DNA from: Ephydatia muelleri
Taxonomy: Eukaryota; Porifera; Demospongiae; Spongillida; Spongillidae
Direction of reading: 5' to 3'
Assembly (NCBI GenBank): GCA_013339895.1
Contig: JABACO010000006.1
Span: 2,387,876 to 2,451,875 of the forward strand
Length of the DNA stretch: 64,000 nucleotides
Position 1 is the first letter of the stretch. Every line of letters begins with the position of its first letter. A program made the position numbers and the translations under genes. Below the pieces are notes generated by a model that was given only the letters and a program-made list of their open reading frames with translations, was not told the DNA's origin and did no database searches. Shown piece after piece: positions 23,601-33,900 of this stretch.

Positions 23601-23908
23601 ATTATAATCAATTATCTGAAATCTTCCCAATTCAGAGTATGTGATATTAGTATTATTTAACCATAAAGCAATTGGCTAAGGACTGGTGCCATGTTTCCTG
23701 AACAGTTCGATATTTTTGTATTATCTGTTTCTTTGTTTTATGTACTTGTAGTAGGGTTGATGGAGAGTCCCATGACACGGCTGATCAGGTAACAGCAAAC
23801 CAAAGGTTGTAAATGTGATGCTGAAGTTGTTGTGTTTATAGGATGAAGAACGTTTCTTATCTGTTGCCGTACAAGTGTCGGTCCAATCTACTGCTGTACC
23901 AACACGAG
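15677..23908 (+). CDS. Single-pass receptor-like gene F (signal peptide, Ig-like, FN3-like, TM, tail)
   Basis: Best preserved gene of the cluster. Proposed exons: 15677-15749 (signal peptide), 16397-about 16450 onward (uncertain), 18045-18317 (Ig-like), 19432-19716 (FN3-like), 20059-20238, 20692-20769 (TM), 22588-22627, 22760-22897, 23755-23788, 23842-23908. The Ig-like, FN3-like, pre-TM and TM exons are all phase 1-1, and later phases also match. The ectodomain has paired Cys and several sequons. The membrane span is formed across the exons ending VIIMIVAFVIVA and beginning VGGVLVAMLCLYL, then RKRKK. Tail exons contain LHVSVRVQDIADVP and the similar FLSVAVQVSVQST. The 3' end is unresolved; 29074-29178 is a candidate. 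Role inferred as a surface receptor. Confidence 0.6.
16397..16520 (+). CDS. Possible second exon of gene F running into a poly-G tract
   Basis: The acceptor CTTCTCCAG and phase fit the signal-peptide exon and give SAQSFSCDVSKPLCSLSRG. The frame then enters about 70 bp made only of G and A (16451-16520). The true length of that tract is uncertain, so the exon end and downstream phase cannot be decided. Confidence 0.3.
16451..16520. repeat. Long poly-G tract
   Basis: About 70 bp of G with isolated A, a strong G-quadruplex candidate. Such tracts are often mis-sized in assemblies. Confidence 0.95.
16565..17011. repeat. 40-bp minisatellite, about 11 copies
   Basis: Unit GAGGAATGGATTGTTGGAAG plus GGTGGCATGTGTGCTGTTAT, nearly perfect. 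It lies in an intron of gene F. The repeating MDCWKGGMCAV frame is a by-product; 40 is not a multiple of three. Confidence 0.95.
17248..17917. mobile_element. Fold-back element with long arms (family c)
   Basis: The left arm (17248-17450) and right arm (17730-17917) are inverted, imperfect complements over about 190 bp. They share GGTAGGAGC.TTCAAATCG, GGTTTTAAAC and CTACACCATTTC segments. No coding sequence. In the intron before the Ig-like exon of F. Confidence 0.75.
18045..18317 (+). CDS. Ig-like exon of gene F
   Basis: A 273-bp phase 1-1 exon with acceptor TTCCACAG and donor GTATGC. It encodes a V-type-like pattern: VVTICAES, VFNCTYGN, then GARVMILSVPG, and SVGCKSQSDQSG before TLLIVQ. It has candidate disulphide Cys residues and sequons (NCT, NDS, NST, NNT, NTS). 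Match to the Ig fold is by pattern only. Confidence 0.6.
18858..19410. repeat. GGATCACATGAG minisatellite (unit 2)
   Basis: About 550 bp of GGGATCACATGAGCACCTA-type units with sub-arrays of GGATCACATGAGTAAG and ATCACATGAGCGCTAGGG. It ends about 20 bp before the acceptor of the FN3-like exon of F. Confidence 0.9.
19432..19716 (+). CDS. FN3-like exon of gene F
   Basis: A 285-bp phase 1-1 exon beginning DPPLAPIIINAT, the usual Pro-rich start of a fibronectin III domain. It continues with DSILLLYLSLPSDVSDES and YNITVMLPNGT, and a Cys cluster (GCISCHPC, LCGTA). It ends at TMNYP with a GTTGGG donor. D and E keep only its first third. Confidence 0.65.
20059..20238 (+). CDS. Membrane-proximal exon of gene F
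   Basis: A 180-bp phase 1-1 exon with acceptor CTACACAG and donor GTACGT. It has sequon NQS and TQGDISEEYTW, a hydrophobic stretch (CAFIGIIISG), then SMIHVIIMIVAFVIVA, which is continued by the TM exon. A shorter splice at the internal GTTCTA is possible. Confidence 0.55.
20608..20652. repeat. TG microsatellite before TM exon
   Basis: (TG)n tract about 40 bp upstream of the TM exon. A TG tract also sits just before the homologous TM exon of E (48031-48064), so the association is inherited. Confidence 0.85.
20692..20769 (+). CDS. TM exon of gene F
   Basis: A 78-bp phase 1-1 exon: VGGVLVAMLCLYLRKRKK, then MNVAMLGK. Acceptor TTACTGTAG, donor GTAAGT. It is homologous in length, phase, acceptor and content to the E exon at 48113-48193. 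Basic RKRKK after the span sets the inside of the membrane. Confidence 0.65.
21068..21247. mobile_element. Fold-back element, family a
   Basis: Inverted arms around TGCTGCTTGCCATTTAATGA and its imperfect complement with AGTCATTAGACAACAAGCAG. Intronic in F. Related to 6408-6570 and 44099-44262. Confidence 0.7.
21838..22009. mobile_element. Short fold-back element with TGATCTG ends
   Basis: Ends TGATCTG and CAGATCA, with inner inverted GATGTGACGTCA and TGTAGCAGTC segments. 172 bp, non-coding, intronic in F. Confidence 0.7.
22287..22528. mobile_element. MITE family b
   Basis: Ends resemble GGGATCGTTTCCGCGAAAAG followed by GGACCTAA. Related copies are at 23141-23372, 45912-46161 and 46989-47208. 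Several copies are flanked by TA-rich sites, consistent with a mariner-like non-autonomous element (inference). Confidence 0.7.
22588..22897 (+). CDS. Two cytoplasmic exons of gene F
   Basis: Exon 22588-22627 (DNEETSAVSVMMT) has donor GTGAGC in phase 2. Exon 22760-22897 (RANGLEKRQAS, then LHVSVRVQDIADVPTT and SEQSPPS) has donor GTAAGT. They join exactly in frame to the TM exon and each other. The short acidic exon after the TM matches E at 49062-49120 in position and phase. Confidence 0.5.
23141..23372. mobile_element. MITE family b
   Basis: Left end GGGATCGTTTCCGCGTAAAA is clear. The right end is diverged but the inner half is the inverted counterpart of the 22287 copy (GTGTAGAAGACATTTCAGAG). 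Confidence 0.6.
23755..23908 (+). CDS. Two further cytoplasmic exons of gene F
   Basis: Exon 23755-23788 (VDGESHDTADQ, donor GTAACA) and exon 23842-23908 (DEERFLSVAVQVSVQSTAVPTR, donor GTCAGC) fit the phase of the preceding exon. The VDG start parallels VDAVKV of E at 49543. Confidence 0.45.
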
Positions 23909-24144
23909 GTCAGCAAATCAGTACTCAGATGGGATCAGTCGGCTATTTTATGCATTCATCTTAGTTAGATGGCATGCACATATGCATGCCAAGCAACTAT
24001 TGTTATACATTGTACAGGGTGGAAGCTATATTTAGAACTTTTGATATTCAAAGTGGCCTACAAAGTACAGTAGCATACTAACCTAACATTGAAGCGAAGT
24101 TCCAGTGCTTATGTATGCAATGGAATATCTGTGTATGTCGCATG

Positions 24145-24414
24145 TACCGTAGAGTACCGCGATATATCCCCCCCCCCCCTCCGCCCCCACCCAAAAAAAA
24201 AAGCTCGTGTTTAAACGAGTGTATCTTCGTACTCGTTAACGCTTCCGCGTACCTGTTTCAACATATCAGTAAAGAACTGGTACTCCAGCAGGATTTTAAA
24301 GAATAGCACGCAGCTGCGTTCATTATTACGTCGATACGCTCGTTTAAACACGTGCCATTTTTTTTTGGGTGGGGGCGGAGGGGGGGGGGGGATATATTGC
24401 AGTACTCTACGGTA
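24145..24414. mobile_element. MITE with poly-C/poly-G arms
   Basis: A 270-bp element with inverted ends TACCGTAGAGTAC and long arms holding a poly-C run, CCGCCCCCACCC, poly-A and GTGTTTAAACGAG, mirrored on the right. Flanked by CATG on both sides. Two homopolymers of opposite base lie exactly in the arms. Confidence 0.85.
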
Positions 24415-24588
24415 CATGTACATGATGTGCATGTATAGTTGCATTTATCTGTGAGCTCCTGGGATGCATGTATATGTGATATAATTTAATATGCAACTGT
24501 ATGTTGTGTGGTACAATATTGTGTGGTACAGTACAATGCATGTGTGTAGTGTATGCTTTATGCATTAATGTAGTACTATATTAACTCG

Positions 24589-24869
24589 AATACAAATTGC
24601 AGTTTGTATTAAATACAGAAACCAATGATTTTGACATTGCCACAAAACGTGATTTCTCTGCACCGCTGAATAGAGATGTAAATGTACACTCTTCCATCAT
24701 CTCCGGATACAAATATCAAATTAAAAAAAATTCAGTCATTGGTTAGTTGACTATAGTATCATTTATAACGTTCTATTTAACTTTGCAGAGAAATTCTGTG
24801 TTTGTGGAAATGTCGAAATCATTGCACTGGCATGGTTTCTGTCTTCAATACAAACCGTGGTTTGTGTGC
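24589..24869. mobile_element. Fold-back element
   Basis: Inverted arms share GTTTGTATT, ACAGAAACC, ATGATTT.GACATT and TTTCTCTGCA. About 280 bp, non-coding. Confidence 0.7.
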
Positions 24870-25016
24870 AGGAGTGGCAGGTGTGTTTAACTGGACGGGT
24901 GATTTATTTTCTTCTCAACAGGTGACAATTCAAATGCATAAGATGAGGAACTTAAAAAAAAAAAACTTTTTCTGCTGAACAACTAACTACATGTACTAAT
25001 GTACTATGTTTTTCAT

Positions 25017-25272
25017 ACCAAATATCAGGTAATTTTTGCACAAAAAAAATTGAGATGCAGTCAAATATTGCAAAATTAATGACTGTATTATATGGAAACA
25101 ATAATTAATCAAATCTGTGTTAATTATGGTATTAGACAAGTGCGCAGAGTCCTTCTGATCCCAGAGGGCATGACCAAGTGCATTTTATTGGTCATGTGCA
25201 CACAATTCCTTGTAAAAAAATTTCATGATTGAAATTTAGTTCTCTTGTGTTGAATATTACCTGATATTTGGT
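25017..25272. mobile_element. Fold-back element with ACCAAATATCAGGTAAT ends
   Basis: Perfect terminal inverted repeat ACCAAATATCAGGTAAT at both ends, with diverged inner arms. 256 bp, no coding sequence. Confidence 0.75.
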
Positions 25273-25646
25273 TGCTCTATATATATTTTTGTACCATTGT
25301 GTTGATTTAATTTGTCCCCACGCTCCCTTATTTTTGTATGTTTCGTTTAACATACACCCAAATTGTGAACATTATCTCACTGAACGGGACAGAGAACTTG
25401 AATGTTCGCTCTCACTAGAACCAGGCTGAGCCTTCCATAACAACTAGCGCTAGTGATGCTTTGCTACATGGCAAGATGTAAAGCATCGTAACTCCTTAAC
25501 TATAGTAGATACTACATACACATAATACGTTGATTGTTCTTTGGATCATACCACAGAGCATGGTCTCTTACCAGCACGATGTTCACCTACTGTACAGATA
25601 ATTATAACTCATGCACACGCAACAATACTAAAATACACATGTAGGG

Positions 25647-28527
25647 TATTGTAAGGAGTGGTGGGCAGTAGGGAGTGGTGGGCAGTAGGGAGTGGTGGAC
25701 AGTAGGGAGTGGTGGACAGTAGGGAGTGGCGGGCAGTAGGGAGTGGTGGGCAGTAGGGAGTGGTGGGCAGTAGGGAGTGGTGGGCAGTAGGGAGTGGTGG
25801 ACAGTAGGGAGTGGTAGGGAGTAGGGAGTGGTGGGCAGTAGGGAGTGGTGGGCAGTAGGGAGTGGTGGGCAGTAGGGAGTGGTGGACAGTAGGGAGTGGT
25901 GGGCAGTAGGGAGTGGTGGGCAGTAGGGAGTGGTGGGCAGTAGGGAGTGGTGGACAGTAGGGAGTGGTGGGCAGTAGGGAGTGGTGGACTGTAGGGAGTG
26001 GTGGGCAGTAGGGAGTGGTGGACAGTAGGGCAGTAGGGAGTGGTGGGGCAGTAGGGAGTGGGTGGGCAGAGGGAGTGGTGGGCAGTAGGGAGTGGTGGGC
26101 AGTAGGGAGTGGTGGGCAGTAGGGAGTGGTGGACAGTAGGGAGTGGGGGCAGTAGGGAGTGGTGGGCAGTAGGGAGTGGTGGGCAGTAGGGAGTGGTGGG
26201 CAGTAGGGAGGTGGGCAGTAGGGAGTGGTGGGCAGTAGGGAGTGGTGGGCAGTAGGGAGTGGTGGGCAGTGGGAGTAGGGAGTGGTGGGCAGTAGAGGGA
26301 GGGTGGACAGTAGGGAGTGGTGGGCAGTAGGGAGTGGTGGACTGTAGGGAGTGGTGGGCAGTAGGGAGTGGTGGACAGTAGGGAGTGGTGGACAGTAGGG
26401 AGTGGTGGGCAGTGGGCAAGGGAGTGGGGGCAGTAGGGAGTGGTGGGCAGTAGGGAGGGGGGCAGTAGGGAGTGGTGGGCAGTAGGGAGTGGGTGGACAG
26501 TAGGGAGTGGTGGGCAGTAGGGAGTGGTGGGCAGTAGGGAGTGGTGGGCAGTAGGGAGTGGTGGGCAGTAGGGAGTGGTGGGCAGTAGGGATGGTGGGCA
26601 GTAGGGAGTGGTGGACAGTAGGGAGTGGGGACAGTAGGAGTGGTGGGCAGTAGGGAGTGGTGGAAGTGTAGGGAGTGGTGGGCAGTAGGGAGTGGTGGGC
26701 AGTAGGGAGTGGTGGACAGTAGGGAGTGGTGGGCAGTAGGGAGTGGTGGGCAGTAGGGAGTGGTGGGCAGTAGGGAGTGGTGGGCAGTAGGGAGTGGTGG
26801 ACAGTAGGGAGTGGTGGGCAGTAGGGAGTGGTGGAAGTGTAGGGAGTGGTGGGCAGTAGGGAGTGGTGGGCAGTAGGGAGTGGTGGAAGTGTAGGGAGTG
26901 GTGGGCAGTAGGGAGTGGTGGGCAGTAGGGAGTGGTGGACAGTAGGGAGTGGGGGCAGTAGGGAGTGGTGGAAGTAGGGAGTGGTGGGCAGTAGGGAGTG
27001 GTGGGCAGTAGGGAGTGGTGGACAGTAGGGCGTGGCGGGCAGTAGGGAGTGGTGGACAGTAGGGAGTGGTGGACAGTAGGGAGTGGTGGACAGTAGGGAG
27101 TGGCGGGCAGTAGGGAGTGGTGGACAGTAGGGAGTGTGGGCAGTAGGGAGTGGTGGACAGTAGGGAGTGGTGGGCAGTAGGGAGTGGTGGAAGTGTAGGG
27201 AGTGTGGGGGCAGTAGGGAGTGGTGGGCAGTAGGGAGTGGTGACAGTAGGGAGTGGCGGGCAGTAGGGAGTGGTGGACAGTAGGGAGTGGTTGGACAGTA
27301 GGGAGTGGTTGGACAGTAGGGAGTGGCGGGCAGTAGGGAGTGGTGGACAGTAGGGAGTGGTGGGCAGTAGGGAGTGGTGGACAGTAGGGAGTGGTGGGCA
27401 GTAGGGAGTGGTGGAAGTGTAGGGAGTGGTGGGCAGTAGGGAGTGGGGGGCAGTAGGGAGTGGTGGACAGTAGGGAGTGGCGGGCCAGTAGGGAGTGGTG
27501 GGCCAGGTAGGGAGTGGTGGGCAGTAGGGAGTGGTGGCAGTAGGGGAGTGGTGGGACAGTAGGGAGTGGTGGGCAGTAGGGAGTGGTGGGCAGTAGGGAG
27601 TGGTGGACAGTAGGGAGTGGTGGCAGTAGGGAGTGGTGGAAGTGTAGGGAGTGGTGGGCAGTAGGGAGTGTGTGGGCAGTAGGAGTGGTGGACAGTAGGG
27701 AGTGCGGGCAGTAGGGAGTGGTTGGACAGTAGGAGTGGTGGGCAGTAGGGAGTTGGTGGACAGTAGGAGTGGTGGGCAGTAGGGAGTGGTGGACAGTAGG
27801 GAGTGGCGGGCCAGTAGGGAGTGGTGGGCAGTAGGAGGGTGGACAGTAGGGAGTGGTGGGGCAGTAGGGAGTGGTGGACAGTAGGGAGTGGTGGGCAGTA
27901 GGGAGTTGTGGGCAGTAGGGAGTGGTGGACAGTAGGGAGTGGTGGGCAGGTAGGGAGTGGTGGACAGTAGGAGTGGTGGGCAGAGGGAGTGGTGGAAGTG
28001 TAGGGAGTAGGTGGGCAGATAGTAGGGAGGGTGGACAGTAGGGAGTGGTGGGCAGTAGGGAGTGGTGGACAGTAGGGAGTGGTGGACAGTAGGGAGTGGT
28101 GGGCAGTAGGGAGTGGTGGGCAGTAGGGAGTGGTGGACAGTAGGGAGTGGTGGGCAGTAGGTAGTGGTGGGCTGTAGGGAGTGGTGGACAGTAGGGAGTG
28201 GTGGGCGGTAGGGAGTGGTGGAAGTGTAGGGAGTGGTGGACAGTAGGGAGTGGTGGGCAGTAGGGAGTGGTGGACAGTAGGGAGTGGTGGGCAGTAGGGA
28301 GTGGTGGGCAGTAGGGAGTGGTGGGCAGTAGGGAGTGGTGGGCAGTAGGGAGTGGCGGGCAGTAGGGAGTGGTGGACAGTAGGGAGTGGTGGACAGTAGG
28401 GAGTGGTGGGCAGTAGGGAGTGGTGGACAGTAGGGAGTGGTGGACAGTAGGGAGTGGTGGACAGTAGGGAGTGGTGGGCAGTAGGGAGTGGTGGGCTGTA
28501 GGGAGTGGTGGACAGTAGGGAGTGGTG
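25647..28527. repeat. 2.9-kb minisatellite, 17-bp unit
   Basis: Roughly 170 copies of GTGGTGGGCAGTAGGGA with a GGAC variant, and scattered indels especially in the middle. The complementary strand has no stop codon in any frame, which creates a false 1020-codon Pro/Thr/His frame. The indels prove it is not maintained as coding. Confidence 0.97.
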
Positions 28528-29073
28528 CGTATTATTCACTATTACATTTAATACATTTAAATATACAAGTGAATAGACCAGTGACTGAGATGTACATGCA
28601 GTACAAAACAAAACACTATGGGAAGTCACAAGAGGTGGATGGTGGGTCACATGGCCATATTGCCCTGGCATTATGCCTTATGAGGGTGAGGCTGAGGCTT
28701 CAATTAGAGGTTGACATGGCAAGACCATGTGGCCTTGTCCTAAATGTTGTCAAGAGGTGTGGAGATATGCCAGGGGTACGGGTTCTCAAAAAGCAGTCCA
28801 TGTGTTGAAGCCCATGAGTTTAATGAATTGCTCATCTGTTGGTGCGTACGCTGCATTTTAACTTAAAACCATATATTGCTGACATGTAACCTCAAAACTG
28901 CCAAACGTGTAGTGATGAGAGTGCACACACAAAACCCATAACTGTAGCTCACTTGTGACCACATACATACACTGCTATTTCACACACACATGTGCATGCA
29001 CACATAAAAAAATACATTTCACGTACATCAATTTATATGTGATCTAATGAATACCCACCTTGTACTGATGCAG

Positions 29074-29178
29074 GTACAACGTCACTCTTCCATTGAGTTG
29101 ATGCCTTCACATCCATTAGAAGAAATGGTGAAAGTGTATGAGGAACCACGCTCCCTTGGAATACTAGTGGATTCCAAT
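29074..29178 (+). CDS. Candidate cytoplasmic exon of gene F
   Basis: After a CAG acceptor an open frame reads VQRHSSIELMPSHPLEEMV, then KVYEEPRSLG, ending before GTGAGC or running on to TGA. The composition suits a tail with a Tyr motif. Its phase (0) does not fit the 23908 exon (phase 1), so an intermediate exon or a different assignment is needed. Confidence 0.3.
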
Positions 29179-29429
29179 GTGAGCCCACCCATCTCACTAT
29201 TTTGAATAGGAGACCCGCTTGTGTTGTATGGGTGCTTTATTGGACCTGTTATAATTTATAAGGATGGCCTGCCAGTCCCTAGTTTGAGTGGGTGACAATG
29301 CATCAGTACAAGGTGGGCATTCATTAGATCTCATATAAATATGTGCATGCAAATGTGTGTGTGAGATAACTGTGTGTGGTCACAAGTGTACACAGCAGAG
29401 CTACAATTATGGGTTAAATTGTGTGGGCA

Positions 29430-29735
29430 GCACATTCATACACACATGCACACACACACATGCACATGCATACACACATGCAAACACATCCACACACACA
29501 TGCACACACACATGCACACACACATGCACACACATCCACACACACATGCATACACATACATGCACACACACACATGCACACACACCACACACACACATAC
29601 ACACACACACACCACACACACACATGCATACACACACACCACACACACACATGCATACACACACACATACATACACACACATACACACACACATACACAC
29701 ACACATACACACACACATACACACATACACACACA
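29430..29735. repeat. CACACACATGCA microsatellite
   Basis: About 300 bp of CA with regular TG/TA interruptions, inside the large inverted repeat. Open frames are His/Thr or Cys/Val shadows. Confidence 0.95.
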
Positions 29736-30171
29736 CCACTACATGTTTGGCAGTTTTGAGGTTACATGTCAGGTTTTCAAAAAGCAGCTTACGCACCAAG
29801 CGAGGAACAGATGAGCAATTCACTAAACTCATGGGCTTGGACACACAGACTGCTTTTTGAGAATCCGAACCTGTCTAGCCCTATGAACAAATATAACCAA
29901 GCCTTGGCAAGTCTAGGCACCCCTTGACAACATTTAGGACATAGTAACCTGTGAATTCAATAACAAGTTTCATGAACTGCTTGTCCATTCCTTGTTTGGA
30001 AACAGTTACAGGTTTCCTTTAACCACAAAACCTATCTAGTATTTGGAACCTCAAAATTTCCAAACATGTTGTATGCAAAACCCATTTCTGCTATGACAAC
30101 GTTTAGATACCAATCTTTTCATTGATAAGCTTAGCTTCATGTACATGCAAGTAAAGTGTATAATAAATCCC

Positions 30172-30370
30172 CAGGTCCACACACACCATCCCCAAGTCCA
30201 CACACACCATCCCCAGGTCCACATACAACATCTCCAGGTCCACACACACCATCCCCAGGTCAACACACCATCCCCAGGTCCACACACACCATCCCCAGGT
30301 CCACACACACCATCCCCAGGTCCACACACACCATCCCCAGGTCCACACACACCATCCCCAGGTCCACAGA
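30172..30370. repeat. CCCCAGGTCCACACACACCAT minisatellite (unit 3 start)
   Basis: About nine copies of a 21-bp unit. Homologous to 9425-9605, and the following 350 bp also match the sequence after that array. Confidence 0.95.
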
Positions 30371-30985
30371 CATATAGCTTTTCCTGTCAATAATGCTTGT
30401 TCATACATCCATGAATACAACCATTCACTATACTAGCAACTGGTCCACTGAATGGTGTTATCATTGCTGGAGACTGAACTGGAAGCAACATTGCTGTCTG
30501 GGGCAGTTGCTGATGTTGTAAGAGAAGAGCATCACAAAACAGATTTCTTTTCTATTCATATGAAACTACAGTGTCGATAGCAAATTCAACTTGTGTGGTT
30601 TTGAGAAGCAAAAGTAGGTTTCCAATGCTCCAAAGTACATATAGGCCATTTCACTTCATTTCAATTCACACTGGGCATTAGTTGGAACCACAATATGCTG
30701 TGCCTTTTATCGTGCCTTCAGATGAAGCCTTCTCGACACCATGAGGCAAACCGCTGTACGTGTTGGCATGTTTACTGGTAAATAAACCAATAAAGGGTTG
30801 GATGTACATGTAAGATTGGGTGAAACGAAGGTACAGTCCTGGTACTGTGGACTTAATGAACAGCACAGCCAAGTAGCAGTACGATACCATCAATCATTGC
30901 TGAAATATTTTTATTGCATGGTAATGGGGTAAGTTGCTACTTCTATTGTGAGCTGCATTCTATATGTTAGATACTATTTATTAAA
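30370..30985. other. Unit-3 flank, no exon recognised
   Basis: The first 350 bp duplicate 9,680-10,050 (GAATGGTGTTAT.ATTGCTGG and so on). The rest is unique and without supported coding sequence. Confidence 0.5.
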
Positions 30986-30988
30986 TGT

Positions 30989-33900
30989 CTAAGTAACATT
31001 GGTTCTCACTAAATGATTGTTGGGCTCAAGGAATGACATATATGCTACAACTGAAGGTGGTAAGGCCTGGGGACTGACACATTTTTATGAGGCAGGAGAC
31101 CTCTGTCACACCTTCAGCCAATGTTGTATGTTGTTCAGCTTCGACGTACGTAACACTACAGCCAAGAGATGTATGCATACAAGGCATGAAGTAGCTTTTG
31201 CTTGCTTTTTGGTTCAAATTGTCTGATGTATGTATGTTACATAACACAGTTTGACCTCACTGCGTTAATAAAGTGTATGGTAACCATGGTAATATCAGAC
31301 TTTTAACTCTTTCACGGGCAACAGAGCAATATTGCGCCGCAGATGCTGCACTAAAGCCACTCTGTTTATCTAAACAGTTAACACTTTGCAGTCAACAACA
31401 TGTTGATCAGTAATTTCCTGGTCATATAGTGTAAGTTGTTTGCTAACTACGTTTTCCTGCAACGCACAACACTTTATGTTCGCACAACATATTTACCGTA
31501 ATAATTGACTTTGCCCGCGAAAGAGTTAACCTCCACCATGTCCACGTACACAGAAGATAGAGACACACTCTATTGATAAAGAGTCACACTAATATGTTTA
31601 CACACAATATAAATCTAATTCTATTGTTATCACAACTAGAAATGTCCACATAGACCTACAGTCTACATGTCACATGCTCTCCATGTTAACCCTCACACTA
31701 TACACAGTTGACACCGTCTATCTTTCTCTTTGGTTCAATAACCACACACACTTGCATCATGTCGGTCTCATAAAGAGGATTTGGTTGAGACCCTATTGCT
31801 TTAGGCACCTCTCTGAAAGACAGATACAAGGTAGTCATATTAAGCATGTCAATCTCCTAGGCAACGCACTTGTAGAGTGCTGTTTGCTGTGTCCATTAGC
31901 AGTAGTACCACAAAGAGGGTACACAACTGTGGAGTCACTGCTTAACACATACTCGGACTTGAGAAGTGCACGTTCGCTATGTTTTTCCTAATCAACAAGA
32001 AATTGAATTAATATTTTAATGCTTCAGTGTGACATCAGATTAGAAATACATGGTGCCAATAGATGTGGATGTACCTGATATGTGCACTCCTGAACACCAG
32101 CAATCCTTTGGTTTCCAGCAGTCACATAGCAAGTGGGTGATAAGAGATTGACACAAGAAACAGTTGTGTAGTAGGCAAAACTTACGTAAAGCGTTCAGTT
32201 TCCAGAGCTGGGTCACTAGGGTCCCCAGGCTTAGGAGCTGGGTCACTAGGGTCCCCAGGCTTAGGAGCTGGGTCACTAGGGTCCCCAGGCTTAGGAGCAT
32301 GATGGCCATCTCCTGTACCTGCTGAGTCATCACGCTTCAAAACTGTAGAAGTATTTTGGGTTTCTGTGGCTTCCAGTTCAGTAATATAAGGCTTCTGCAA
32401 AAGACAAGCTTATTTAATAACTTTCTAAACCAAAAGAATATATTGTCTTACTAAAGTACGCGACATCATCGAGGAAGTAAAAATTATGCACTCTTTTTTT
32501 AAAATAAAAGGTGTCTGTGGGGTCTAAAAAAGAGGTTAGACATTATTTTCCGCAGACCATCTCGTCATTATTCAGCGAGTTGAATACTAATGAGCGAGAC
32601 TATTATTCATGATAATTAACAAGTAGCGCGTAATGAAATTCACAAGAAACACTTCGAAACGTTTACATAACTCAACGAATAATAGCTTACAAATGGCCTC
32701 TGGGCGCAAGAACAAATAAGGTACAAGGAGCGGCCCTTATCTAACACTAAGCAAACTATGGTTCAGAACAGTTATTTTAGCAAGAAGTGTTTGTTTACAC
32801 AGTCTAAAGATGGCGCCAGAATGAGGCTAAAAGCTAAAGAATGTATTCTTGAAAATCAAACAGACAGTGTAAAAGCAGAAGACGAGATATTTTATATTTA
32901 GAGGTATCAATACGCGTAGAATCAAAATATGATTCTTTATTTTGGATGCGGTACAAAATTATGGTCGAATTGAATAAATATTCCCTGTTAACTTGAAATT
33001 TTTGACTAATTGTTAAGCTGCACAAGGTTCCTTTTTATAGCCAACATAGCTGGTAGATTTCTACACATTGCGGTATTGTGGGCATGAATGTAATGTTATT
33101 CATTAAGAAGCCATTAACGTTTTACTTTACTTCCTCGATGGTGTCGCGGACTTTAATGCTGTTTTGGTTTCGTCACGTTTGCCCGTGACATACTCAACAC
33201 CCTCTCTTACGACAGCAGTAGCAGGTAACACACAACGATGACCAACAGTACACTCTTCAGGTCTGTAACCATAGAAACATGGGCTCTTCACTAAGGTGCT
33301 CATTACATTGAAATAATTAACTTACTTGGGACATTCCGAGTCTCTCTCTGGTGCTACCTCACTCAACTTGTAGCATTGGAGGAAGAAACAAAAATGAAGA
33401 CACACCCAATAGCCACACCCTACAGCTATACCGAATAGCCACACCCTACAGCCATTTGCATTAGATATGTGTAGAATGGCACAGACCAATTCTTCCACTC
33501 ACTTGTGATGTTGTATTCAGCAGTTCAGCTGTATTGCTGTCATCATGACGTGACCTTGAAGCTACTCTGTGCACTTCCCCACCACCACACTTATGGCATC
33601 TGGTGACAATCACTATGACGACGATGATGATGATGATGATGATGGTCATGAGGGCTCCAACCACACACCCTACTATAGCATTAGTGTTCAGGGAATCAGG
33701 GGGTGTGGTGACTGCTACAGTGAATTAGAAGACATGGTGTGAAGACACATGTATATGTATGAAACACACATTGTACATACATGTACACATGTACATGTAT
33801 AAAACACACATTGTATATACATGTACATTTATGAAACACACACAACACACTTATGTTTAAGCACTATGTACAGTGTGTACACAATAACTTACTGGAGGGG

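Larger units (their letters stand above)
28785..29873. repeat. Large inverted repeat around a candidate exon
   Basis: Outer arms (28785-28916 and 29740-29873) share GGTTACATGTCAG, CTCAAAACTGCCAAAC and CTTTTTGAGAA in inverted order. Inner arms (29030-29073 and 29297-29345) share GATCTAATGAAT.CCCACC and TTGTACTGATGCA inverted. The centre contains the candidate exon at 29074-29178. Confidence 0.75.

Noticed and set aside
25609..28671. 1020-codon minus-strand open frame rich in Pro, Thr, His and Leu
   Set aside because: It is the complement of a 17-bp minisatellite with no stop codon in its unit. Units have random indels and all frames are open, so length is no evidence for coding.
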